DNA from: Agapanthus africanus
Taxonomy: Eukaryota; Streptophyta; Magnoliopsida; Asparagales; Amaryllidaceae
Reading direction: 5' to 3'
Length of the DNA stretch: 64,000 bases
NCBI GenBank assembly: GCA_030015575.1
Contig: CM057339.1
Coordinates: forward strand, 700,674,761 to 700,738,760
Shown: positions 48,050 to 59,115 of the stretch, one piece after another
How the letters are laid out: every line of letters starts with the position of its first letter
Position numbering within the stretch: position 1 is the first letter of the stretch
The notes under the pieces: model-generated
Databases searched by the model: none
Seen by the model: the letters and a program-made list of their open reading frames with translations, nothing else
Told to the model about the DNA's origin: nothing
Translations under genes and position numbers: made by a program

Positions 48050-48661
48050 GCTTTGTTTATTCAAAGGGTATTATTGGCTCCTCAGCCATACATGCAAAAA
48101 GAAAAAAAAAGAGAATTACAACAGTGGGGGAAGGGGGTGCAGCGAGCACTGCTCGTGGTACTCGGTAAAGATCTCCGCTAACAGGGGCCTCGCAAGGTCC
48201 AACCGCTGTCCTCGGTTCCCCCCGCGCACGTCGATACCGTGCCTGAGCTCGTAGCATTCATGGACGAGCGCCTTTGAGCGGGCTAGCCGGTTCGCGGAGA
48301 TTAGGCCGAAGCGCCTCAAAGACCGCAGCTTGCCCACGGCCTCGTCATAAAGCAGCTCAGACAGGGGGTTATAAAGCCCCGACGACGCCCTCCAGATGGA
48401 GTACATCAGCAGCTGCAACAGGAAGGAGCGTCGGGGGAGCAGCCGGCCGAAATGGTCCTCAATGCTCCCGTAGACCAGCTGCACCGTTGCCTCGGTGCAG
48501 TACGGGTCGTAAAGGTACACATCTTCGAAGCGGACTATATCGGGGATGGTAAACGGGAAGTCCTGCATTCTCGACGACCTGTTTACGACGGATGGAAGAA
48601 CCATTGCCCTTTCAGCCTTATATATAGCCCACTGCGCAGCCCAACAGTCGCCCGCTTTCAC
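48050..48661 (-). pseudogene. antisense unit 1 in A, 181-residue open frame
   Basis: An uninterrupted frame opposite in direction to A's gag, 48116-48661, with residues such as FTIPDIVRFEDVYLYDPYCT and LLQLLMYSIWRASSGLYNPL. A TATA-like TATATATAA lies at 48618-48626 on the same strand; if used, the first usable Met is the one in RMQDFPF. AATAAA is at 48056-48061, about 55 nt past the stop. Tat elements such as Grande are known to carry extra antisense frames between gag-pol and the 3' LTR, and this fits that class. Function is unknown. It looks whole but sits in a dead element. Confidence 0.65.
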
Positions 48662-48816
48662 CTAGGGAGTCGCCGCCACGCGGCAGCCATCGAGCCTCCC
48701 CCGGTGGAATCGAAGCGACGCGCCCCTAGCGCTTCGCCTCCCCCCGCATTCAATGCACTGGCTACGCGCGCCGTTGCCCCGACCGTTCCCATTCCCCACG
48801 CCTACAGCTGGACAAT

Positions 48817-50579
48817 TGATCGCACGGTTTTGGCGTGTCGGATGTTCAAAGAATTAAAGTGTAACCGCGATCAGGACGGTGTCGCTTTGCAGCTAGCCGG
48901 TTGAGCACGGGTCGGTCCACAAGGAGATGGTGTTATCTTACCTTCTTGTCTTAGACGAGTCAATAAAGAATTGTATGTGTTTGTTCGATTCTAACCTATG
49001 TGTTTATCTGCAAGTATAAAGTTGTTAAGAAAATACGAGATTGTAAGCTAAGAAATCCGTACTCAAAACCTTTGAGCCGAGTCTTGACCAATTGAAGCTG
49101 AGCAATCGGCAACAACGTGGATTAGGGGATTTAAGCGCGGTATTCGTGGAATCCGGCTTATTTACCCTTGTCCTTCCGTTCTTGTCTCTTGCTTTCGCCT
49201 CCGGCCAAACCGAACGCAACCGGTCGCGGTTAGGAATCACAGTTACCTTGTCAGGGTACGGTGCCTAACGGAGCGCTTGCGTATGGTTTGGGCGAAGTTC
49301 AAATGGAAAATAACGGGAAAAGGAATTGGCAAAGAAATGTTAACTTATAATACCGTATTTTATCTTAACAACAATAATTACATACATTCACAAAAGAGAA
49401 CCAAAAAGAGAGAACAAAAAGAAAAGAACAAAGAAAAGAAAAGATACAAGTAATTAAAGTACATGGAATAAAAGTGCATGAAATAAATTGCAAGTAATAA
49501 AAGCAAGAATGAAAAATGCAAGTAATAAATAAGCAAATAAAAAGAACACGGAAGTAGAACCCAAGCCAAGCATGTGCTCAATAGCCAACCCTTAAACTTG
49601 CAAGCTCAATGAAGAGGTTGCAAGATCAAGGGAAGGGTAGAGAACGCATGTGAAGTGAAGAACTAGTCCCGTAAGAAAATACGACCCTTGAGATCAATAA
49701 CTAACCCTTACCCATTCAAGCTCAATGAAGAGGTTGAATGAGCAAGAGAAAGCAAAAATCTCAAGGGGAAGAAGAAACACAAGAGAATGATACAAAGCCC
49801 TCATCTTCATTAATCTCCCACTCAAAAGTTCTCACTACAATTTAATGGAAGAGGAATGAAGAGGAAGAAGAAGAACTATACAAAATCCTAACAAAAGAGG
49901 CTACAAGAATGAACTAAAAAGAATGACCCTTGGTTGAGCTCAGTTCTGCTGTATTTATAGACTGGAGAATGGGAATCTAGGGCAACCAGCAGACCACATG
50001 TGAAAAGACCAAAACACCCCAAAAAAACGGTGCTCTGAAGCAACAGTACGGCCGCGTTTCCGCGGCCAATACCCCCTATTGGCCGCGGAAACGCGGCCCT
50101 TTGGTGGAGTTGTGATGTCAACTTTGGTGGCTTTCTCTGGTTTTATCTTTCCTCGTGTTTGAAAACTTCAAAATGCACAAAAGTCTTCTGGAATAACAGC
50201 AGATATCCAAGTCCAAGATTGCAAATCTTTTTCACTTTTGACTTCTCTCTCCCTCGAGCTCCGCGCACCCATTGATTCTTGTGCAGCCTACCTCGTGCTC
50301 TGTGCTTGTCCCAGACATGAATGACCACTGTCACATGTCTTGTATCGGGAACCGGTACTCGGCAATGGACGGATATGGATGACCGGAACCCGGCTTTTAT
50401 CTGCTGTGGACAGATGTTCTGCATTTGGCGTAACTGCGGAGAATTAATCCTGATTTGCAATATTTGTACTGGAAACCTGTATTCTGCAAACATGTAACAA
50501 ACACAGATTAAAAGTACCTGCCTATAAACACACGAGCGTAAGAATGGGCGGTATAAAATGCAATATTCTGATATGAACA
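48817..50579 (-). repeat. C 3' LTR (left copy)
   Basis: It runs TGATCGCACGG to GATATGAACA on the plus strand, that is TGTTCATATC...GTGCGATCA in sense. It includes a perfect GGCCGCG-containing inverted repeat at 50051-50096 (GCCGCGTTTCCGCGGC and its mirror). The short minus-strand frames here (for example 50143-50580) are LTR sequence repeated in the other copy. Confidence 0.93.
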
Positions 50580-50580
50580 A

Positions 50581-50620
50581 ATACCCCCAAACTTAACTTT
50601 TGCTCGTCCCGAGCAAAACC
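50581..50620 (-). other. C polypurine tract with adjoining hairpin (module 1)
   Basis: In sense, a perfect stem TTTTGCTCG/CGAGCAAAA with a 3-nt loop is followed by TTAAGTTTGGGGGTA and then the LTR. The G-run is the plus-strand primer. Two more hairpin-plus-AAGTTTGGGGG modules lie inside the element at 51794-51830 and 51926-51964. Confidence 0.85.
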
Positions 50621-51793
50621 AATTATTCCTAAAAGTATAATGATAACCACATTTTCGCAGGGAACGCGATTGCACTGAGCATGTGCAACAAGCCGTTAAA
50701 CCTCTAGGTGTCCCCAGTAGGAGGAGTGTTGTCTCCTGAGGGTTTTCAGCGGATTACACCCACAAAATCCCGTCAAACTAGTGTCATAAGTTAACGTCGA
50801 TTCTACTCCTACAGTTTAGTAATTATGTTAGAAATTCTATCATCCTAAGTTAGAAATATCCAACCCTTATTTTTCACACCTCTTATCTTTTTAACCTTGG
50901 ATCTCCTGAGTTTTCCTTCTAAAGTGAGGCCTCAAATCAGGGATTTTTATCTACTTTACAGAAAACACAAGTCTTATTCTTTATTTCTATCTTTTATCCA
51001 AACATCGATTGTATACCCCTACGTGTGTGTATATTTGCACCCCTACACTTAAGAATTCAATTCAAGCTATAATACCCTTGCCCTAATACCTAATACTACT
51101 TCTTTTCATTAGGGATGGACGGATTTGCTCACACACCTTTCATGCGACTATTAATGCTTCTTGAGGCACTAACAGCCGATTACTGAATGTGTGAGCCTAA
51201 AGCGTAAATAGCAGTTTCCAGGTCTTGATTTTATTCTATATTTTTTTTTCTTTTTCTTTTTCTTTTTTCTTTTTCAAGACCGGATATATTTTTTCAATAT
51301 GCTCTTTTGGTGTTTAGCTTCAAATACCGTTTTTTCTTTCATACTAGGCTTTCAGGCAAGAGTATTTCTAGGTATCCTCTACTATCCCAAGTTTCAAGGT
51401 ACGTGTAAGTGCAGTTTGTAGGGTATATACTCTCTAAATTTGAACTCAAGAAAAGAAACTATTTTTCAGACTTATCCTCCGGTAAAGCTTCAATACTTTC
51501 CCTTCATCTTGACTTAACTCAAGAATTGAACTCAAAAATTATAAGGACGCATACTTACCAAAGTTAGATAGAATGAGGGTTATTTTTAGGGTTTTCAATT
51601 CCTAAGCCTAGAATTTAGTTATTTCTAATATATCAACTAAACTTTCGGAATAAAAATCTAAGTTACCCTATTAGCTATCTTGACGACAAAGTTTTTATAT
51701 TTTGGAATTTTTTCGATTTTTATGGGTTTTTAAATAAGGTATGCAAATGCAAAATATACAAATGAATGCGAAGGAAGAAAGCTTACCGAGCAC

Positions 51794-51964
51794 ACCCCCA
51801 AACTTAAACTTGACAGTGCCCTCACTGTCAGGCTATACCAAGAGGGTCAAAATTGTCGGCGCTCCCCCTAAAAACAAATTATATACAAAAAAAAAAAGAA
51901 AACAAAAAGATATATACAAAAAGTGTCCCCCCCAAACTTAAGTAAAACAGTGTTTCCACTGTCA
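51794..51964 (-). repeat. C internal hairpin-PPT modules 2 and 3
   Basis: Two further copies of AAGTTTGGGGG (in sense), each preceded by a hairpin with a different stem: TGACAGTG/CACTGTCA around 51809-51830 and ACAGTG/CACTGT around 51948-51962. They stand between the open frame and the 3' UTR. They may be internal plus-strand priming sites or duplicated PPT ends. Confidence 0.75.
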
Positions 51965-51981
51965 AGCGATGAAGTTCAGGA

Positions 51982-53661
51982 TTAGGGGGGAAAGAACAGT
52001 ATCCATCTATACAAGGCCTTACACAGGCCAAAAGTTAACACCAACCATTCAAAAAATTTATCGTTATGAAGCAGTGGCTGGTGAAAGAAGGCGTAGAGAA
52101 AAGAGATGGAAAATACGCGAGACCGTATGCGGAGAGAAGCGGGATACGGTCTCGGTATATGATAGGAAGAAGAATGGCGGAAGGGAGAAAGAAATGGAAT
52201 ACGAACTTGAGGGTGCAAATGGAGTGAATAGATTAGCACAATTTGTGATGAGCGATGTGTAAACAATGATTGTGCTAATATATTTACCTGTCGAGAAATG
52301 GGGTCAAATCCCTTAAGATTCGTAAGAAACCATGGGTACGCCGAACTTGGTAAACCAGACAATGGAAATGGAAGTGATACGGGTTCTTGCAAGGTCGGAA
52401 CGATGGAAAGGATGGAGGGAAGTGGTTGAGGAAGGGTATCGGTTAAGGGTTCAGGAGGGTGTACACAGTCAGTGAAAGGAACAGGATGAATTGGAAAATC
52501 CGACTCATCATCTAGAACTGTTTCATCCTCAAAAATATCCTCAAAATTTTCCTCAAAGTTAAGCTCATCCATGCATATTTCATCAAAGTCCAGACGCATA
52601 TAGGGTTCGGGAAAAACATTTAATGATTCGGGATGATGATTTGAAGAGACAAACTCAGCCAAATCTACGGGTTCATCATCCAAAATGTTCCCAGCGTCAA
52701 TATCCTCGATCAAGTGAAAATCTATATTCTCAGACACCTTAACAACAGCATGGATATCAATCGATTTAGGTTCTAAAGTGGAGGTGTAGAGGTCAAGAGG
52801 ATTGGGTATGGTTTCACTTGGAAGGGACCCTTCACAATCAGGTAAATCAAACATTACAAAGTCGCACAACTCATTAATCATTCTATCTTCAATTGACGAA
52901 TCGTTGGGAACACTAGATAGACTTTCAAAACAGGAGTTGTGGGATTCAATTTGGGACGGGTAGGTTTGATTTGGAAGGGGGTACATCTCACTCTCTCCAC
53001 TCAAATTCACAGCCTGTCCTACCGCCTCATCATACATTGAAAAAGTTGGAGCTAGTTGAAAACTAGCTACTGGGTCACTAGGTTGCATGAGGGCGGCCAT
53101 GGACGCATTCAAATCCATCATTTGTTGGCTTGACGCTACCCTAAAGTCTTCCAATGACTGTTCCAGACTAGACATGGGTTGTGAAAGGGTTTCAGTAAAT
53201 GATTCAAAGTTATTTGGATACTGAAAATTCCCAAATGGCGGTTCAGAAACAATGTCTAGGGAAGGTGAAAAAGTCGGGTAGGACTGGTAGGAACTGAATG
53301 GCTGGACAGGAGCAGGATCAACATTTGGATAAGAAGGTGAATGGAATTGTTGATCCCAAGAGTTTGAAGTGGTGAAAGGAGTGAAAGATCGGCTACGAGA
53401 TTGTTCAATACGTTCAGCGATGGACAAAGGACGACTTGCAGAAGGGGTATCAACATAAGCGGGAGTGAATGTTTGAAACGGTTGATACGAAGTGGAATGA
53501 GGAGTGCAAGTGTTTGTCCTAGACGCTGCTATGCGATCTTTCAGTGAAACTTTGGGCATGGAGGGATCGTTCGATGTTCGGCCAAAGCAAGAACCGTAAG
53601 AAGTGATGTCTGGTTGTGGGTACCAAAGTTCGGCAAGAGTTTTGCGAGGTGGAGTACCCAT
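51982..53661 (-). CDS. C open frame, 559 residues, no recognised domain
   Basis: It starts at the ATG at 53661 (MGTPPRKTLAELWYPQPD), about 1.03 kb after the PBS. Residues 1-170 are Ser/Pro/Gln-rich and probably disordered, with SRPLSIAERIEQSRSRSFTP. The middle (about 300-420) is strongly acidic, DELNFEENFEDIFEDE followed by ESDFPIHP. The last ~100 residues are basic and hydrophobic. There is no zinc knuckle, protease DTG, RT or integrase motif. It is the element's only long frame. I cannot assign a role; a Gag-like or accessory protein of a non-autonomous family is possible. Confidence 0.7.
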   Translation of the reverse strand: MGTPPRKTLAELWYPQPDITSYGSCFGRTSNDPSMPKVSLKDRIAASRTNTCTPHSTSYQPFQTFTPAYVDTPSASRPLSIAERIEQSRSRSFTPFTTSNSWDQQFHSPSYPNVDPAPVQPFSSYQSYPTFSPSLDIVSEPPFGNFQYPNNFESFTETLSQPMSSLEQSLEDFRVASSQQMMDLNASMAALMQPSDPVASFQLAPTFSMYDEAVGQAVNLSGESEMYPLPNQTYPSQIESHNSCFESLSSVPNDSSIEDRMINELCDFVMFDLPDCEGSLPSETIPNPLDLYTSTLEPKSIDIHAVVKVSENIDFHLIEDIDAGNILDDEPVDLAEFVSSNHHPESLNVFPEPYMRLDFDEICMDELNFEENFEDIFEDETVLDDESDFPIHPVPFTDCVHPPEPLTDTLPQPLPSILSIVPTLQEPVSLPFPLSGLPSSAYPWFLTNLKGFDPISRQVNILAQSLFTHRSSQIVLIYSLHLHPQVRIPFLSPFRHSSSYHIPRPYPASLRIRSRVFSISFLYAFFHQPLLHNDKFFEWLVLTFGLCKALYRWILFFPP

Positions 53662-54690
53662 GATATGAAGAGAGAGAGAAAAAGGTAGAGAAAAGGGAGG
53701 GGAAAAGAATGTGATTTTTTTTTGTTAGTTGTTAGCAAAAGAATGAAATATACAAAAAAAATATGGACAAAAATAATCACGACACAAAAATACCACACAC
53801 CTAATCGTTCTAGGGTTCACCTAGGTCAACTAGACCTGCTCGAGAACTTGATTGTCGAAGTAAAACTGTGTCGAGAAACAGGCTCAAGATACACTGATCA
53901 CGAGGCCAGGTAAGTGCAGAGATAAGAGGAGGTTTTCCAACGCTTTCGCGAAGTTCCTTAATTAAATAACCCTTTCTCTTTTGGCGGTTTCGCCGTTAAC
54001 ACTTTCCTAGACACCCCGTAAACAATATACCGTTAAGCAAGCTTCTAAATACAGTTAAGTTCTCCTAGTGAGCGCGAAGTCCTTAAGGATTAAAGTCTAG
54101 TTTCTTTTAAAATTTGTGCGGGTAATCGTTATGCTCAAGTTCGTGATTTGTGGGCCACGGAAAAGGTGATGAAATCCTTTACCGTATGTTGTGGGGTTCG
54201 CTTGCCCTTAAGTCCGTATTAATGTATGCAATGCGCAATTCAAAAATTCTATAAAGAATCAAACAATCGTTTTTTAGTTTAAGCGCGGCGCTGCAACAAA
54301 TACGGGTTAGTCAATTTTGAGCGTTTGTTAGCGAACTTGCAAAGAATCCTGCAAAAGAATAGTATATTGGAAGCGTCGGATTTGAGAAGAAGGTGTTAGT
54401 AAAGTACGTACCGTTAAGTTTTGGGTTAGGAAACCCCCGTTGAATCAAATCCGGTAAACTTGAAAGGTTCGCTTGTGCGGGACAAACTACCCGGATCTTT
54501 GGCACTGTACTTCGTAATCACCTTTGCCTTGAATGCACACTTTGCTCCCCACAATCGTAGTTTGCAAATACGCAAAAATCTGCACACTTGCCCACAAAAA
54601 TGATCAAAAAAAACAAAAAGAATTTTTTTTTATATATAAACAAAAAAGAATATTAACCCGAATAACAAGAAAGAAAATACGCTACCGTCT
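53662..54690. other. C 5' untranslated leader
   Basis: About 1 kb between PBS and frame, with no long open frame. It contains GGCGGTTTCGCCG, a small perfect hairpin near 53981-53994. A splice event in the leader would fit the Ogre/Tat group but is not shown here. Confidence 0.5.
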
Positions 54691-54707
54691 CCCCGGCAAC
54701 GGCGCCA
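54691..54707 (-). other. C primer-binding site (tRNA-Asp type)
   Basis: On the minus strand it reads TGGCGCCGTTGCCGGGG, two bases from the 5' LTR. This is the PBS typical of the Athila/Tat group. Confidence 0.9.
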
Positions 54708-54709
54708 TT

Positions 54710-56472
54710 TGATCGCACGGTTTTGGCGTGTCGGATGTTCAAAGAATTAAAGTGTAACCGCGATCAGGACGGTGTCGCTTTGCAGCTAGCCGGTTGAGCA
54801 CGGGTCGGTCCACAGGGAGATGGTGTTATCTTACCTTCTTGTCTTAGACGAGTCAATAAAGAATTGTATGTGTTTGTTCGATTCTAACCTATGTGTTTAT
54901 CTGCAAGTATAAAGTTGTTAAGAAAATACGAGATTGTAAGCTAAGAAATCCGTACTCAAAACCTTTGAGCCGAGTCTTGACCAATTGAAGCTGAGCAATC
55001 GGCAACAACGTGGATTAGGGGATTTAAGCGCGGTATTCGTGGAATCCGGCTTATTTACCCTTGTCCTTCCGTTCTTGTCTCTTGCTTTCGCCTCCGGCCA
55101 AACCGAACGCAACCGGTCGCGGTTAGGAATCACAGTTACCTTGTCAGGGTACGGTGCCTAACGGAGCGCTTGCGTATGGTTTGGGCGAAGTTCAAATGGA
55201 AAATAACGGAAAAAGGAATTGGCAAAGAAATGTTAACTTATAATACCGTATTTTATCTTAACAACAATAATTACATACATTCACAAAAGAGAACCAAAAA
55301 GAGAGAACAAAAAGAAAAGAACAAAGAAAAGAAAAGATACAAATAATTAAAGTACATGGAATAAAAGTGCATGAAATAAATTGCAAGTAATAAAAGCAAG
55401 AATGAAAAATACAAGTAATAAATAAGCAAATAAAAAGAACACGGAAGTAGAACCCAAGCCAAGCATGTGCTCAATAGCCAACCCTTAAACTTGCAAGCTC
55501 AATGAAGAGGTTGCAAGATCAAGGGAAGGGTAGAGAACGCATGTGAAGTGAAGAACTAGTCCCATGAGAAAATACGACCCTTGAGATCAATAACTAACCC
55601 TTACCCATTCAAGCTCAATGAAGAGGTTGAATGAGCAAGAGAAAGCAAAAATCTCAAGGGGAAGAAGAAACACAAGAGAATGATACAAAGCCCTCATCTT
55701 CATTAATCTCCCACTCAAAAGTTCTCACTACAATTTAATGGAAGAGGAATGAAGAGGAAGAAGAAGAACTATACAAAATCCTAACAAAAGAGGCTACAAG
55801 AATGAACTAAAAAGAATGACCCTTGGTTGAGCTCAGTTCTGCTGTATTTATAGACTGGAGAATGGGAATCTAGGGCAACCAGCAGAACACATGTGAAAAG
55901 ACCAAAACACCCCAGAAAAACGGTGCTCTGAAGCAACAGTACGGCCGCGTTTCCGCGGCCAATACCCTCTATTGGCCACGGAAACGCGGCCCTTTGGTGG
56001 AGTTGTGATGTCAACTTTGGTGGCTTTCTCTGGTTTTATCTTTCCTCGTGTTTGAAAACTTCAAAATGCACAAAAGTCTTCTGGAATAACAGCAGATATC
56101 CAAGTCCAAGATTGCAAATCTTTTTCACTTTTGACTTCTCTCTCCCTCGAGCTCCGCGCACCCATTGATTCTTGTGCAGCCCACCTCGTGCTCTGTGCTT
56201 GTCCCAGACATGAATGACCACTGTCACATGTCTTGTATCGGGAACCGGTACTCGGCAATGGACGGATATGGATGACCGGAACCCGGCTTTTATCTGCTGT
56301 GGACAGATGTTCTGCATTTGGCGTAACTGTGGAGAATTAATCCTGATTTGCAATATTTGTACTGGAAACCTGTATTCTGCAAACATGTAACAAACACGGA
56401 TTAAAAGTACCTGCCTATAAACACACGAGCGTAAGAATGGGCGGTATAAAATGCAATATTCTGATATGAACA
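54710..56472 (-). repeat. C 5' LTR (right copy)
   Basis: It has the same length and ends as 48817-50579 and differs at about 13 sites by eye, mostly transitions. It carries the U3 promoter of the element at its right-hand side. Confidence 0.93.
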
Positions 56473-56496
56473 ACAGTCGGGCTACACCTCACTAAG

Positions 56497-57420
56497 ATTC
56501 AACCCGGCAGCTACCCTGCTCGGTCACCCCTGGCGGGTAGCTTCCCTACCGCGACGCCGGGGACAGGAAAGCCCTCCCAGAGGCAATCGACCCGAGGATC
56601 CCTCGCTCGGCTATCCCCAGCGGGCAGCTTCCCTGCCACAATGCCGGGGATCAAAAAGCCCTCCCAGAGGCAGTCGAGCCCGAGGATCCCTCGCTCGGCT
56701 ATCCCCAACGGGCAGCTCCCCTGCCACAACGCCGGGGATCAAGAAGCCCTCCCAGAGGCAGTCGAGCCTGAGGATCCCTCGCTCGGCTATTCTTCAGGAC
56801 AAAAGCTCTCGCCAAGAGGCACCGGGCAGTAACCCTGCCCGGCCAAGGGTCCTTGGTAGGCTTCTACAGCCCCTCCCGCGCTAAGGACCAAAGTCCTCCT
56901 AGAGGCGGTCGAGTCCTTGCTCGGCTATCCCCGGCTGGTAGCTTCCTACCACAACCGACAGGGATCAAAGTCCTCGCCAAGAGGCACTGGGCAGCAACCC
57001 TGCTCGGTCCCCGTCCTGAAGGATCAAAAGCCCTCGCAAGAGGCAACCGAGCAGCTGCCCTGCTCGGTCAAACTCCGGCTGGTAGCTCCCTACCCTCGAC
57101 GCCAGGGATCAAAAGCCCTCACAAGAGGCATCAGAGCGGCTACCCCGCTCGTTCATCCCAGGCTGGTAGTTGCCTACCCACGACGCCAGAGGTCAAAGCC
57201 CTCGCCAAGAGGCAGCTCCGCTGCCCGGACATCCTTAGTGGGCTTCTTACAACCCTTCCAGCGCTAAAAACCCAAGCCCTCGCAAGAGGCAACCGAGTAG
57301 CTACCCTGCTCGGCCATCCCTGGCGGGTAGCTCCCCTACCACCGCGCTAGGAACCATAAAGCCTTTGCAAGAGGTGAAGGGGCAGCTACCATACCCAGTC
57401 ACCCCAGATGGTGGCCAATG
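56497..57420. repeat. 88-bp-type hairpin repeat array in A's 3' region
   Basis: About ten units. The anchor GAGGATCCCTCGCTCGGC is at 56594, 56682 and 56770 (88-bp spacing), and later units are shorter and more variable (60-90 bp). Each unit has a hairpin GGGCAG(CTTC)CTGCCC or GGTAG(CTTC)CTACC, so the third stem pair is C-G in some units and T-A in others. Each also has a GCCCTC...GAGGC hairpin and a GGGGATCAAA segment. GC content is far above the neighbours. Confidence 0.87.
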
Positions 57421-57993
57421 CTCGAAATCAGAGATACTCTGTGGCCCGCGGAGGATCCGAGACCCCAGTGAGGGATGTCAAGTCTGTCCAAGTCTAAATG
57501 ATCTCCCCTCGACTCCGGGGCCCAGGGAGATACCTCCTCGGAAACGCTCGTCGGCAAGTGATTGCAGTCAACTCGATGGACGATCGCTAGACAGATGGCT
57601 AACCTGACATAAAAGCACAACGGTACAAGCGAAAAAACATCTTACGAGCATTCTTCACAAACAGATGGTAGAGCGCAATTCTATGGAGCCAAAGAAAAAC
57701 TTTATTACTATTGCCAAAGACAAAAGTTTTACAAAGGGTATTTTCTAGGCTCCCCATCCTTACAAAATTCAAAAAAACAAAATAAAGACAGGAGAACGGG
57801 GGCTCTACACCTCGGGGCCAGGTACGACCTCGAGGTCCTCGACCTCCACCACTTGGCGCTCTGGGTCCTCGGCCACCTCCTCGCCAGGAACTTCTTCCCC
57901 TTGCTCGTCGGCGCCCACGAGGGGGAACTCGGCCCGGAGATCCGAGTCGTCGAACTCCGGCATCCAAGACTTAACGGCATCGAGGGCGTCATG

Positions 57994-58359
57994 TCAAATG
58001 CGGGTCGTGGCCACGGCCAAGTCGTCATAGAAGTCCTTCGACTTCTTATAGCTCGCCGCCGCCCTCGATTCAGCCGCCTCGGCTGCCGCCCCCAGCTCTT
58101 TTCGGAGGGTCTTCACCGTCCTCTTCAGGTTGTCGGCGAGCACATGAGCATCCTCGATCTTTCCCTCGGCGATCACGGCGGCCTCGCGGTGCCGGGCGAC
58201 CTCCCTTTTCCCAGCATCCATCTCACCCTCCAAGGCGGCGATCCTCGCCGACATCGCCTCCTGCTCCCGCCTGGAGCTCTCTTGCAGCGAGACGAGCTGA
58301 CCCACAGCCTCCAACGCCGGGGCTACCACCTCAGTTTCCATGCGAAGGTCGAGGGCCAC
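57994..58359 (-). pseudogene. coiled-coil fragment of antisense region 2
   Basis: 121 residues of long charged helix: QESSRREQEAMSARIAALEG, then EIARHREAAV-like and DNLKRTVKTLRKELGAAAEA. Long coiled coils are usual downstream of the domain at 59116-59526 in this protein class. Confidence 0.65.
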
Positions 58360-59115
58360 GTGCTGGAGAACCTGGGAGACACAAAGGATCAGAAAGATGA
58401 AAGGGGCACTGAATATCGCAATGAGCCAAGAAACTTACCTGCACGGACTCCTGGGCGATGGACGCCAGCTGAGCCCTGAAGGCCCCCCCAGGAACTCAAC
58501 CTCCTGCCGAGGTCTCTATTTCATGCAGGAGGCTATCCGCGACCGACAGCCCCGACGGCACCGCGAACTGGAGGCCCCCTTCCTCCACTACGGTCGGCGA
58601 GGAGCGGCCCCGGGAGGGTCTCCGGGAGCTCCTCTTGAGCGGCTCCGAGGGAGAGCCGATCTCCTCTTCCGAGGCCGGGTCCTCCTGAATCAAGGCCCGC
58701 TTCCGACCCGATGCTCTGTTGGGACCCGGGGCGGGATCCGCCACCGAGCGCCCTCGAGGTGCCGCTACCGGGGCGGTAGGAGCCGGGGAGGGCTGCGCCC
58801 GAGAAGAACTAGCGCCCCGGCCCTAGTAGCCTGCCTCGGCTGGCGCATAGAATCTCGGAGGGAGACGAAGTCCATGGATCCTGCACGAAACAAACACCCA
58901 ACAAATCAACAACACGAGCAAAACATAAACTCAAAAAGCAAGCCTAACTTACCGACGAACTCGACGGGGCTAAGCCCGGCACAGCTCAAAACCCTTTCGG
59001 ACAGCAGCACGTCAGGTCGAGGGATGGGCTCCCACGACGCCACTCTCACCGCGGCAGGGTCATCGGACTGGTTCCTCGGCAGACACTTCTCTCTCGACCA
59101 CTTGGTAGGCACAGG

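Larger units (their letters stand above)
48817..56472 (-). mobile_element. C: small Athila/Tat-like non-autonomous LTR element, looks structurally whole
   Basis: Two 1763-bp LTRs (48817-50579 and 54710-56472) read on the minus strand. Flanks ACAAT (48812-48816) and ACAGT (56473-56477) agree at 4 of 5. It has a tRNA-Asp-type PBS (54691-54707), a PPT (50581-50595) and one long open frame. No gag, protease, RT or integrase is recognisable, so it would depend on another element. I count about 13 differences between the LTRs (0.7%), suggesting an insertion roughly 0.3 million years ago at 1.3e-8. It is clearly the youngest insertion in the right nest that can be dated. Confidence 0.93.

Noticed and set aside
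50143-50580. 145-residue frame present twice (also 56036-56473), looking like a conserved gene pair.
   Set aside because: Both are U3 sequence of C's LTRs, alike because the LTRs are young.
56511-57350. Open frames of 116-165 residues in the 56.5-57.4 kb array.
   Set aside because: They are produced by the GC-rich hairpin repeats, appear in several frames at once, and have no family likeness.
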